Below, piece after piece: positions 47,736 to 55,832 of a stretch of DNA of 64,000 nucleotides. The stretch comes from Halomonas organivorans (GTDB taxonomy: Bacteria; Pseudomonadota; Gammaproteobacteria; Pseudomonadales; Halomonadaceae): positions 1 to 64,000 of the forward strand of contig NZ_JACHXM010000023.1 of NCBI RefSeq assembly GCF_014192055.1, written 5' to 3'. The position numbers and the translations under genes were made by a program. Every line of letters begins with the position of its first letter. Positions within the stretch are counted from its first letter, which is position 1. The notes beneath the pieces are model-generated. The model did not search any database. It worked only from the letters and a program-made list of their open reading frames with translations, and was not told where the DNA came from.

Positions 47736-47915
47736 ATGGGACGCAAGTTCGTATGGCTGGGGGATCTCGGCACCGATCACGAGGGCATTCCCCCCACGCC
47801 GGTGATGGCCGGCAGCCCGACGACGATGGTCGACGGCAAGCCGATGGTGCTCACCGGCCATGCCGTGAACGGCGGCGGCGTGGTGATCGGCAGCGCCAGC
47901 GGGGAGGGCAGCTGA
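47736..47915 (+). CDS. short 59-residue PAAR-like protein
   Basis: A small gene with GCAGGAGG 7-10 bases upstream of ATG 47736 and its stop one base before vgrG. The 59 residues contain LGDLGTDHEGIPPTPVMAGS, then PTTMVDGKPMVLTGHAV, which follows the first half of the PAAR pattern (GD...H...PP.PV..GSP....GKP). The second half of a normal PAAR domain (85-95 residues) is missing, replaced by a Gly-rich tail. It may cap the VgrG spike as a minimal tip or be a vestige. The 88-residue PAAR genes at 54096, 55435 and 59973 are only distantly similar. Confidence 0.7.
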   Translation: MGRKFVWLGDLGTDHEGIPPTPVMAGSPTTMVDGKPMVLTGHAVNGGGVVIGSASGEGS

Positions 47916-47916
47916 C

Positions 47917-49896
47917 ATGGCCGACCGTAGCGGACTGCAGTTCACCCTGAGCCTCGCCGGGGCCGGCGAGGCGGCGCTTTCGGTGATCGACTTCACCTTC
48001 GATGAGGCGCTCTCTTCGCCCTTCCACCTGCGGGTGCGCTTCGCCAGCCGCGCCGGCGACCTCTCGCCGGAGGCGCTGCTCGACCGGCCGGCGAGCCTGA
48101 CCGTGTGGCAGCACGGCGTGGCCCAGCGCCGGGTCCACGGCATCGTCGCCGAGTTCGGCCGCGGCGACCGCGGCCATCGTCGCAGCTTTTACGATGTGGT
48201 CATCCGCCCGTCGCTGTGGCGCCTCTCGCTGCGCCAGAACTCGCGGATCTTTCAGCGCGTCTCGCCGCTGACCATCCTCAACACGCTGTGCGACGAGCGC
48301 GGCCTGACCGACGTGGCCTTCGCGGTGACCCGTGAGCCCGCCGAACGCGAGTACTGCGTGCAGTATCGTGAAACCGACCTGGCCTTCATCGAACGCCTGG
48401 CCGCCGAGGAGGGGCTGTTCTACTTCCATGAATTCGAGGATTCCGACCTCGGCGCCCATCGGCTGGTGTTCGCCGACGACCCTCAGGTGCTCACCGGGCT
48501 CGGCGAGCGCACCTACCACCATCGCGCCGGCGGCACGCCGCCCCAGCGCCACCTGCGGCGGCTGACACAGACCGCCCGGGTGCGCCCGGCCCGCGCCCAG
48601 CTCAAGGACTATTCGTTCAAGCGCCCGGCCTATGCGCAACTGCACGAGCGCCAGGGCGACGGACTGGAGCAGCACAGCCAGCGGGAAGACTACGAGCACT
48701 ACGACTATCCGGGGCGCTACAAGGCCGATGCCTCGGGCCAGGCCTTCACCCGCCACCGCCTCGAGCACCTGCGCCACGACGCCCTGACGCTGGGCGGCGA
48801 AAGCGACCTGCCGGAGTTGGCCCCTGGCACGCGCTTCAGCCTGGCCGACCACGACGTCGGCGAGTTCAACCGCGGCTGGCAGGTCGTCAAGGTGGTCCAT
48901 CAGGGCGAGCAGCCCCAGGCGCTGGAGGAAGACAGCGTTGTCCAGGGCGATGGGGCCGGCATGACCCGCTACCACAACAGCCTGACGCTGACCCCGGACG
49001 ACGCCACCTGGCGCCCGGAACCCGAGCCCAGGCCGCGGGTCGACGGCCCCCAGGTGGCCTTCGTGGTGGGCCCCGAAGGCGAGGAGATCTACTGCGACGC
49101 GCACGGCCGGGTCAAGGTGCAGTTCCCCTGGGACCGCTACGCGCCAGGGGACGAGACCAGCAGCGCCTGGCTGCGCGTCAGCCAGGGCTGGGCCGGCGGC
49201 GGCTACGGCTTCCAGGCCATCCCCCGGATCGGCCACGAGGTGATCGTCTCCTTCCTGGAGGGCGACCCCGATCAGCCGCTGATCACCGGGCGCACCTACC
49301 ACGCGGTCAACACGCCGCCGTACCCGCTGCCCGAGCACAAGACGCGTACCACCTTCAAGACGCAGACCCATCAGGGGGACGGGTTCAACGAGCTGTGCTT
49401 CGAGGACAAGTCGGACGCCGAGTTCATTTACCTGCACGCCCAGCGAAATCTCGAGCTCCAGGTCAACAACTCGCGCCAGAAGCGAGTGGAATTCGATGAC
49501 AGTGCTTCCATCGGCAACAACTCCTATCTGGCCGTGGCCAAGGACCGCGTCGAGACCATCGAGGGCAAGCGGGATGTGACCGTCGTCTCCGACCTGACCG
49601 AGAAGGTGGAAGGCAACCACGGCCAGACGGTCGGCGGCGACAGCCAGGCACGGATCGGCGGTGATCTTACCCTCAAGGCCGACGGCGAGATCGTGCTCGA
49701 TGCCAGCAAGATCACCCTGGTCTCCGGAGGCACGGCGCTGGTGGTCGCCAACGGCAGCGTCGACGTCACACCGGCGCTGAACGTCGGCTCGGCGTCTCCC
49801 GGGGCCGCCGCCACGCCCGCCATCCCGGCGGTGCTGGAAGCCGCCGCCGGCGAAGGCGCGCCGTTCGTTTCACACTGCCCGGCCGAAGAGGAATGA
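47917..49896 (+). CDS. vgrG: T6SS spike protein VgrG (TssI)
   Basis: The product is 659 residues. It has the gp27-like N-terminal domains (FHLRVRFASRAGDL, QYRETDLAFIERLAAEEGLF, YDYPGRYKADASGQAFTRHR), the OB-fold (DAHGRVKVQFPWDRYAPGDE, WLRVSQGWAGGGYGFQAIPR, GHEVIVSFLEGDPDQPLITG) and the gp5-like beta-helix with repeats VETIEGKRDVTVVSDLTEKV. The C-terminal tail of about 40 residues is Ala/Pro-rich and has no toxin domain, so cargo must be carried by adaptors. The last 27 bases of the gene recur as scars at 55803 and 60343, upstream of the second and third adaptor genes. Confidence 0.96.
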   Translation: MADRSGLQFTLSLAGAGEAALSVIDFTFDEALSSPFHLRVRFASRAGDLSPEALLDRPASLTVWQHGVAQRRVHGIVAEFGRGDRGHRRSFYDVVIRPSLWRLSLRQNSRIFQRVSPLTILNTLCDERGLTDVAFAVTREPAEREYCVQYRETDLAFIERLAAEEGLFYFHEFEDSDLGAHRLVFADDPQVLTGLGERTYHHRAGGTPPQRHLRRLTQTARVRPARAQLKDYSFKRPAYAQLHERQGDGLEQHSQREDYEHYDYPGRYKADASGQAFTRHRLEHLRHDALTLGGESDLPELAPGTRFSLADHDVGEFNRGWQVVKVVHQGEQPQALEEDSVVQGDGAGMTRYHNSLTLTPDDATWRPEPEPRPRVDGPQVAFVVGPEGEEIYCDAHGRVKVQFPWDRYAPGDETSSAWLRVSQGWAGGGYGFQAIPRIGHEVIVSFLEGDPDQPLITGRTYHAVNTPPYPLPEHKTRTTFKTQTHQGDGFNELCFEDKSDAEFIYLHAQRNLELQVNNSRQKRVEFDDSASIGNNSYLAVAKDRVETIEGKRDVTVVSDLTEKVEGNHGQTVGGDSQARIGGDLTLKADGEIVLDASKITLVSGGTALVVANGSVDVTPALNVGSASPGAAATPAIPAVLEAAAGEGAPFVSHCPAEEE

Positions 49897-51467
49897 CTCA
49901 TGGCAGAGCGTGATCTGTGGGTCGGTCGCTGCCATGTGAAGGCCCGCTATCCCGAAGCCCGCCAATGGTCGGCGGCGGTCGACGAGGCCGTGCTGGTCGC
50001 CGTGGTGACGGCAAGCGACGCCGCGACCGGGCAGGCACTGGTGGCGCAGCGGCTCGAGGAAGCCGGGCTCGACCTGCTGACGTTCGAACACGTGCAGACC
50101 CTGCTGCAGCGCTTCCGCGAGCAGGGCATGTCCAAGCCCCTGGTGGACCTCGCCGACCGCACGTCCACCGCCTCACCCGTGGCCTTCGGCGAGATGCTGC
50201 CGATCCTGCTCGAGCCGGAGGCGGCGCCAGCGCCGCAGGAGGCAGCTCCGCCCCCGGCGCCGACCTACGCCGAGATTGGCTGGGACGATCTGTTCGGCGC
50301 CACTCAGCCCCCGCTGTGGGCGGTCATCGATGGCGTGAACTGCCGCGAGGTCATGGCACGGCTCGCCGAGACCGATGTGCAAAGCGCCTGCCTCTACGCC
50401 TCGACGGACGCCGACACCCGCGCCATGGCCCCCTGGCTGGTGCGCCTGGAGCCCGACAGCGAACTGGTCAGCTGGCTCAAGGGCCTGCCCCAGGACCAGC
50501 ACTGGGGCATCCTGCTGCAGTCCACGGCCACCCTGAAGCAGCTGCGTACCCACCTGCGCAAGTTCACCATGCTCTGGACCCCGGCCAACGACCAGGCGCC
50601 GGTCTACTTCCGCTTCTACGATCCGCGGGTGGCGCTGGACATGAGCCAGGCGTTGGCGTGGTGGAAGCTGACCGCCCTGATGGCGCCCATGGAAAGCCTG
50701 GTGATGAGCCTTTCGCCTTCGATGACCTTGCCGGCCGATCTGGAGCCGATGCCGGCGATTGGCCTGGATACCGGCGCCGACGAGGTGCAGGGGCGGTTGT
50801 TGCGCGTCACGGCCAATGCAGACACGCCTGTCGGCAACGCCCCGGGTCGCCAGTTCGTGATTGGCGACAAGGAGTACCGGCGCTTCGGTGAGCTGGCCCA
50901 GGCTCGATCACGACAGGCGTTGGCCCGGTCGCTTGCCGAGCCTTATCCCCAATCCTCAGAGGACAGGCGGCGGCGCGTTGCCGAGGAGGCAGTTCAACTG
51001 GGACAGCGCTATCGACTGTCCTCCACTCGGCAGATCGAGACGCTGGCCAGGTGCGTGATGGAAGTGGGAGCGGACTTCCCGCAGCGCTATCCGGAGGCCG
51101 GCCAGATACTCGACAACCCGTGCACCGCCGGCTGGCGAAAGCGTGAGCTGTTGGCGGCCTGGTTGCCCCGTGGCCGAGTCCGGCATGCGCTGATGAACGC
51201 CGCAGACGACGCGGCAAGCCTGGATAACTATCGGCCCATCACGGACGAGGAACGCTCATGAGCTATCAGCCGAGCCTCGAAGACATGGCGGTACTGGTGG
51301 AGCAGCAGCCGGAGCATTTCTCCAGCCCGGTGCAGACCCTGCGCTCCCTTCGATCGGCACTGCAGCAGGGTGACAACGCGGTGGGGCAGGTCGTGCAGGA
51401 GAATACGGTACGTGCCCAATACGAGGATTACCTGAACCACGGCGGCCAGCCGCTCACGGAAAGTCCG
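49870..51467 (+). repeat. 1598-base direct repeat, copy 1 (vgrG tail, adaptor, effector N-terminus)
   Basis: This tract recurs at 55803-57400 without insertions or deletions (constant offset 5933) and with only scattered substitutions. It covers the vgrG 3' end, the whole adaptor gene and the first 70 codons of the effector. The copies then diverge sharply after the AAGTCCG that encodes ...TESP. Confidence 0.95.
49900..51261 (+). CDS. DUF4123 T6SS effector adaptor, copy 1
   Basis: The product is 453 residues in three parts. An N-terminal domain of about 100 residues (LWVGRCHVKARYPEARQW...) is followed by an Ala/Pro-rich linker (about 104-122) and a DUF4123 domain (about 133-250; LWAVIDGVNCREVMA, WLVRLEPDSELVSWLKG, YFRFYDPRVAL). 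The C-terminal half (250-453) is helical. DUF4123 proteins (Tap/TEC) load effectors onto VgrG. It starts 3 bases after vgrG, and its stop overlaps the effector start by 4 bases. Residues 1-246 are almost identical in all three copies here, while the C-terminal half differs in copy 3. Confidence 0.92.
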   Translation: MAERDLWVGRCHVKARYPEARQWSAAVDEAVLVAVVTASDAATGQALVAQRLEEAGLDLLTFEHVQTLLQRFREQGMSKPLVDLADRTSTASPVAFGEMLPILLEPEAAPAPQEAAPPPAPTYAEIGWDDLFGATQPPLWAVIDGVNCREVMARLAETDVQSACLYASTDADTRAMAPWLVRLEPDSELVSWLKGLPQDQHWGILLQSTATLKQLRTHLRKFTMLWTPANDQAPVYFRFYDPRVALDMSQALAWWKLTALMAPMESLVMSLSPSMTLPADLEPMPAIGLDTGADEVQGRLLRVTANADTPVGNAPGRQFVIGDKEYRRFGELAQARSRQALARSLAEPYPQSSEDRRRRVAEEAVQLGQRYRLSSTRQIETLARCVMEVGADFPQRYPEAGQILDNPCTAGWRKRELLAAWLPRGRVRHALMNAADDAASLDNYRPITDEERS

Positions 51468-53174
51468 ATCACGACCACACCGGAACCCGATGCCCCCACG
51501 CACGATAGCGAGTTCGGTGGCAGCTGTGTCGAGTGCGCATCACTGACGCCCTGCATAAAGAAAGTCGAGGTGGTGTGTCATGGTGGAGACAACCACCGCG
51601 TTACCCTGCAAGGAGGAAATGAGCTTGAGGATACAGACGGCACGATCTACTTCGTGGCCCATCAGTTTGTGACAGGCGAGGGGACGTTAGAGGATTTCCT
51701 GGAGGGGACGCAGCTCAAGGACGAGGGCCAGGTAGCGATCACGCTCGACAACTGCTCACACGGAGAGCACCGAGTGTACTGGACCGACGAAATCGACGGC
51801 ACTGTGCTCAGCCCAGGAACGACCACGACCGTTGACTTTACGCTGATGACTGAGCCAGTTTCGCCCATCACCATTCCGCCCATGGGGGTGATACCACCGG
51901 AAGCGGGGCTCGCCGTTAAAGCAGCCACCATGCTGCTGGGTATCATCATGAATCGCACCGCCATGATAAGCGAGCAGCGCTTCCGTATCAGTCATGATGG
52001 CACCAATGATTTCTGCTTTACCTCGGTGACGTTGCCGCAACTCAAATTTGATGGTCTGGTGACGGTGGCGCCGCCCAGCGTGGATACACGCCCCGTGGGA
52101 AAACGCGAAGGTCGCGCTCTGGCTGCCCAACAGAACATGGGGCCGCGGGTCAGACAGGTCACGGCGCGGGAGGGCTGGGGGATCCATGCCGGACTTACCG
52201 TCGTGTGTGGTGCACACAATGAAGAGCTAAAAGTGGGGACAAGCCCCAGTGACACCATAACCTATGATACCGGCCCCTCGCTTCATCAAGCGCGAAACCA
52301 ACGGCAACAGCAGAGCATGATTGGGCGATTCATCGGCACCTTGAGCGATGCATCGCAGCGTATCGCGCAAAATATCAGTGCGACAGAAAGTGATGGCAGT
52401 AAGCTGTTCAGCTTCTATAGCCACGGGCCAGAGTTGATGTTCGGTGCCACGACCGAACAGGCCGAAGAAGAAGGCACCCCCGGGGCCAGCTGGAAGATCA
52501 CACCTGGACTTTCCATCGCCTATGAATGTGGCATCAGGCTGGATATCTATGAAGCCCTCAAGAGGGTGTTAGAGGCGCTGCCCTTGACGACCCCCGCGGG
52601 TGCTGCCGGACGGTCCCTGCTTGCTTTTCTGGAAGATGCCGAATCGGGCCGTGATTTGTTGGTAATAGAATATGGTTTTACTCCCTCGTTGTTTATGGAA
52701 GTGGGGCTGGGTATTGGCCCATCGCCCACGGAAGATACGCTCGGAAGCCATATGCTACGAGCCGATTACAGTGTGAAGAAAAAATGCTTTGAGAATGAGG
52801 CAGGACAGATCAGCATCAAGTTGGGTGCTGTTGTCGGTGGCGGAATGATGGGCTATTTTGATAGCCTTTTTACCGAAAAAACCGTCTTCAAGTATAGCGT
52901 GGAAGTGGCTACCAGTGGCAGCATCGATATTACTATTCAGGATGGGCAATGGGGTTACCAGCTTTCCCATGCCGGCGCTATGCTTCGCGTGCAAGGCTAT
53001 AAAAAAGCGGATGTAGAGTCTAGTGAGGACGAGTCGGCTAGTGGTGGTAATACAAGGCGTCGCAGCGCCCAAGTAATTGAGACCGCCGATGGTAGTCGTT
53101 GGCAAGAAGATGGCAGCACCCACTCCTACCGCTTGGCCGAATCCTGGGAAGGAGAGTTTCATGCATTTACATAA
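51258..53174 (+). CDS. probable T6SS effector of an unrecognised family, copy 1
   Basis: The product is 638 residues. I do not recognise the family. The first 70 residues (MSYQPSLEDMAVLVEQQPEH to GGQPLTESP) are identical to copy 2. A CVECASLTPC motif follows near residue 90. The second half is rich in alternating hydrophobic beta strands with glycines (AGLTVVCGA, FMEVGLGIG, ISIKLGAVVGGGMMGYFDSL) and a final GYKKADVES. No signal peptide is present. It follows a DUF4123 adaptor and precedes an exported protein, so an effector acting in the target periplasm or membrane is the best inference. Base composition is clearly lower in GC towards the 3' end. Confidence 0.7.
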   Translation: MSYQPSLEDMAVLVEQQPEHFSSPVQTLRSLRSALQQGDNAVGQVVQENTVRAQYEDYLNHGGQPLTESPITTTPEPDAPTHDSEFGGSCVECASLTPCIKKVEVVCHGGDNHRVTLQGGNELEDTDGTIYFVAHQFVTGEGTLEDFLEGTQLKDEGQVAITLDNCSHGEHRVYWTDEIDGTVLSPGTTTTVDFTLMTEPVSPITIPPMGVIPPEAGLAVKAATMLLGIIMNRTAMISEQRFRISHDGTNDFCFTSVTLPQLKFDGLVTVAPPSVDTRPVGKREGRALAAQQNMGPRVRQVTAREGWGIHAGLTVVCGAHNEELKVGTSPSDTITYDTGPSLHQARNQRQQQSMIGRFIGTLSDASQRIAQNISATESDGSKLFSFYSHGPELMFGATTEQAEEEGTPGASWKITPGLSIAYECGIRLDIYEALKRVLEALPLTTPAGAAGRSLLAFLEDAESGRDLLVIEYGFTPSLFMEVGLGIGPSPTEDTLGSHMLRADYSVKKKCFENEAGQISIKLGAVVGGGMMGYFDSLFTEKTVFKYSVEVATSGSIDITIQDGQWGYQLSHAGAMLRVQGYKKADVESSEDESASGGNTRRRSAQVIETADGSRWQEDGSTHSYRLAESWEGEFHAFT

Positions 53175-54099
53175 CGAAGGTTTACGGCGCCGTATGAGAT
53201 CGCTGACTGCATTTATTTTATCGCTTATACTCAGTATGGGGGCACAGGCAATGGCACAGAGTGAAGAGTATCAGTTTGGCGTTCGGTGGAGTGTTAACGG
53301 CTTGCCATCATCTCTATACATGCATGGTATTATGCTCGATTTTGCCGGAACTCCAAGTAATTTTGATCGTCGTCAGCCGGTTAGTGAGTATATCAAAAGT
53401 GGTAAGAATTTTATTGATTTAAATACTTTTCCATATGAGTACGATTCCGAGCACGAAGTGCGAATTTCACTATTGTACTGGGAGCCGGGACAAAATCCCA
53501 ACACCGACGCCAGTACCGCCTTTGAAGTCGTGATGAGGCCTGGAGTGGAAGGTGCTGATCCCGAGATCGTCTCGAGAGCCTTAGTCGCTCCCTTGCAGCC
53601 ACGGGAAAGTGAGATACGATTTGTCAGGAAAGAAGACTTTGATACGTTACATATATCCTTTGATAACCGCCAGCCGATGCCCACCTGGTGTTGGGAAGAG
53701 GGTGACATGCTGCGTGACAACGAGGCAACTCGCGATAGCCTCACTCGCGAATACCGCCGCCTTCACTCGCTGTTTGCCGAGGGCAACAACGATGCGTTGT
53801 TGGCGGCCGCGTCGACAAGAACCAAGGAACTCGCCCTGGCCTCGGGTACCCCGGAAGACTATGTGAGACACCGCTTCAGCTACAACATGTTTTTCGACAA
53901 TCCTGATATCTATCAATTAAATGATTTTCCGAAAGAGCCATTAACCCTGAATTTGGCGGCAGATAATCGAGTAGCTTGGCTGACAACGGAGGGGGTTCAG
54001 GTCCCTCTCAGGTTTAATCATGTGCACGAAAAGGGCGTTTCAAGCAAGGTGAGGCCTTACTTCATCCGCCGCAACGGTCAGTGGGAAATCTGCCGATGA
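53161..54099 (+). CDS. probable periplasmic immunity protein, type A, copy 1
   Basis: The product is 312 residues from ATG 53161, overlapping the effector by 14 bases with GGAAGGAGAG upstream. An N-terminal signal peptide (LTAFILSLILSMGAQAMAQ) indicates export. The mature part has VRWSVNGLPSSL, TAFEVVMRPG, NRQPMPTWCWEEGDMLRDNE, and the C-terminus PYFIRRNGQWEICR. It is homologous to 59071-59976 and has the same layout as the type B genes at 54398 and 63602. Its position after the effector and its periplasmic location suggest self-protection. AT content is high, unlike the core genes. The stop overlaps the next PAAR start (ATGA). Confidence 0.72.
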   Translation: MHLHNEGLRRRMRSLTAFILSLILSMGAQAMAQSEEYQFGVRWSVNGLPSSLYMHGIMLDFAGTPSNFDRRQPVSEYIKSGKNFIDLNTFPYEYDSEHEVRISLLYWEPGQNPNTDASTAFEVVMRPGVEGADPEIVSRALVAPLQPRESEIRFVRKEDFDTLHISFDNRQPMPTWCWEEGDMLRDNEATRDSLTREYRRLHSLFAEGNNDALLAAASTRTKELALASGTPEDYVRHRFSYNMFFDNPDIYQLNDFPKEPLTLNLAADNRVAWLTTEGVQVPLRFNHVHEKGVSSKVRPYFIRRNGQWEICR

Positions 54100-54428
54100 A
54101 ACCCATCGCACGCCAGGGCGACCTGCACCGCTGCCCATGCAGCGGCCACGGCGTCACGCCGATTGTCTCGGGCTCGCCCCAGTCTCGCGTCGAGGGTCAG
54201 CCGGTGGCCCGCGTCGGCGACAAGACCGCCTGCGGTGCCACCATCATCGAGGGCTCGGGCAGTGCCACCACGGATGGCCAGCCCACCGCGTATCTCGGCT
54301 GCAAGACCGACCACGGCGGCGAGATCATTTCCGCCGCCAGTCAGGCCATGGTCGAGCCGTGAGCTAAATCCCATCACGGCACAGGGAGGTGCCCCCCATG
54401 AAAACCTGGCCACGATGGCTGTATGGCC
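54065..54428 (+). repeat. PAAR-containing direct repeat, copy 1
   Basis: The last codons of the type A immunity gene, the whole PAAR gene and the first codons of the type B immunity gene recur at 59942-60305 (constant offset 5877) and, from the PAAR start, at 55435-55759. Differences are few. Confidence 0.93.
54096..54362 (+). CDS. PAAR-domain spike tip protein, copy 1
   Basis: The product is 88 residues, a complete PAAR domain: RQGDLHRCPCSGHGVTPIVS with His/Cys metal ligands, GSPQSRVEGQPVARVGDKTA, then the second repeat GSGSATTDGQPTAYLGCKTD. PAAR proteins cap VgrG and sharpen the spike. It overlaps the upstream immunity gene by 4 bases. Three near-identical copies follow successive modules in this window, an arrangement in which each effector set brings its own tip. 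Confidence 0.95.
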   Translation: MKPIARQGDLHRCPCSGHGVTPIVSGSPQSRVEGQPVARVGDKTACGATIIEGSGSATTDGQPTAYLGCKTDHGGEIISAASQAMVEP

Positions 54429-55438
54429 TCTGTCTCGTCCTGCTCTGGCAGGGCTTTCAAGCCCCTGCCATGGCGGATAATGCGGAAAACCTATATTTTG
54501 CTCATGTCCACACTCAGGGGTCGGCCTGGTCATTGCGGGTCAACGATATCTTCGTACGCGATAACAGCAAGGTCGCTTATGCCGACTATTCGCCCAGCAT
54601 TGGCATGGAGGTCCGTGAGGGACGTAACACGCTTTCTCTCCTGTTTTCACCGGTGACCGGAAAAAACGATGAGACGGGAGAGTATGAGTATGCGTTGCAC
54701 GATGGCGTCGAGATCGATATCGCCATCGAGCGCAATCATTGGAAGACACAGGACCAGGAACGCCTGCATCTGTTGCGGCTGCGTTATAACGAGGACAGTG
54801 GGCGGTTCGAGTCGCTGGACGAGACCGCGGGTGGCGAGCCCCGTCAGCTCAGTCAAGCCCATATGAGAAGCAGCGGCGACTGGCAGCTCGGTGAATACCG
54901 CAACATCATCTTCGGTGGTGGCTGGACCCTCGACGGCTATCGCCTGGATATTCATTTCCGTCTGGACGATGCGATTTCCCCTCCCGACTGGCGGGGCCGT
55001 GCTGTCGAGCTGGAAGATACCCCGCAGCTGCGTCGGGAACTGCGCGAGGCCTACCGCCGCATCTACGGGATGATCGAGCGCGGCGATGGCGAAGCCATCT
55101 TCCAGGAGCTAGAGCCGATTTGGCAAAGAGCAGCTTATATGTTGACAACAGAATCTTCTGCGAGAGCCTTCATTGAAGAAGGTGAATTGGGTTTAGCCCG
55201 ATATCGTCAGAATCGTCCAGATGGTGCGGTGCTGTTACCGGAACCCTATTGGGAGGGAAGCCCCGAGGACGATCAGGTGGAGTTTATGGCCAACAACCGC
55301 CTGGTGCGAATCCGGCCCAACCCGATCCTCTGGGAACGCCCGCCAGAGGGTAGCGAGAACTTCATCGCTTTTCCGGTCGCCTTCTACCGCACCCAGGACG
55401 GTAAATGGCATGTCGGCGATGTGGTTAATAATCTATGA
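54398..55438 (+). CDS. orphan immunity-like exported protein, type B
   Basis: The product is 346 residues from ATG 54398 (CAGGGAGG upstream). A signal peptide (LYGLCLVLLWQGFQAPAMA) is followed by HVHTQGSAWSLRVNDIFVRD, EGRNTLSLLFSPVTG, and a C-terminal FYRTQDGKWHVGDVV. It resembles the truncated gene at 63602, where the type B protein directly follows an effector. Here no effector precedes it: it sits between two PAAR genes. It is probably an orphan immunity gene whose effector was lost or displaced. Its first codons are duplicated in the scars at 55735 and 60275. The stop overlaps the following PAAR start. Confidence 0.7.
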   Translation: MKTWPRWLYGLCLVLLWQGFQAPAMADNAENLYFAHVHTQGSAWSLRVNDIFVRDNSKVAYADYSPSIGMEVREGRNTLSLLFSPVTGKNDETGEYEYALHDGVEIDIAIERNHWKTQDQERLHLLRLRYNEDSGRFESLDETAGGEPRQLSQAHMRSSGDWQLGEYRNIIFGGGWTLDGYRLDIHFRLDDAISPPDWRGRAVELEDTPQLRRELREAYRRIYGMIERGDGEAIFQELEPIWQRAAYMLTTESSARAFIEEGELGLARYRQNRPDGAVLLPEPYWEGSPEDDQVEFMANNRLVRIRPNPILWERPPEGSENFIAFPVAFYRTQDGKWHVGDVVNNL

Positions 55439-55701
55439 AACCCATCGCACGCCAGGGTGACCTGCACCGCTGCCCGTGCAGCGGCCACGGGGTCACGCCG
55501 ATCGTCTCGGGCTCGCCTCAGTCTCGCGTCGAGGGCCAGCCGGTGGCTCGGGTGGGCGACAAGACCGCCTGCGGTGCGACCATCATCGAGGGCTCGGGCA
55601 GTGCCACCACCGATGGCCAGCCCACCGCGTACCTCGGCTGCAAGACCGACCACGGCGGCGAGATCATCTCCGCCGCCAGTCAGGCCATGGTCGAGCCATG
55701 A
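55435..55701 (+). CDS. PAAR-domain spike tip protein, copy 2
   Basis: The product is 88 residues, identical in sequence to copy 1 except for synonymous and very few other changes. It overlaps the orphan type B immunity gene by 4 bases and is followed by a scar and the second adaptor. Confidence 0.95.
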   Translation: MKPIARQGDLHRCPCSGHGVTPIVSGSPQSRVEGQPVARVGDKTACGATIIEGSGSATTDGQPTAYLGCKTDHGGEIISAASQAMVEP

Positions 55702-55734
55702 GCTAAATCCCACCACGGCACAGGGAGGTGCCCC

Positions 55735-55832
55735 ATGACAATCTGGCCACGATGGCTGTATGGCCCTGCTCTGGCAGGGCTTTCAAGCGCCCGCCATTTC
55801 TCTCACACTGCCCGGCCGAAGAGGAATGACTC
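55735..55832 (+). pseudogene. recombination scar 1: truncated type B immunity gene fused to vgrG tail
   Basis: The first 10 codons read MTIWPRWLYG, matching the start of the gene at 54398 (MKTWPRWLYG), then an 11-base gap, then CTGGCAGGGCTTTCAAGC from the same gene. At 55803 the sequence switches to the last 27 bases of vgrG plus the intergenic bases and enters the adaptor gene. The remnant frame runs to 55872 but has no ordinary product. Confidence 0.85.
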
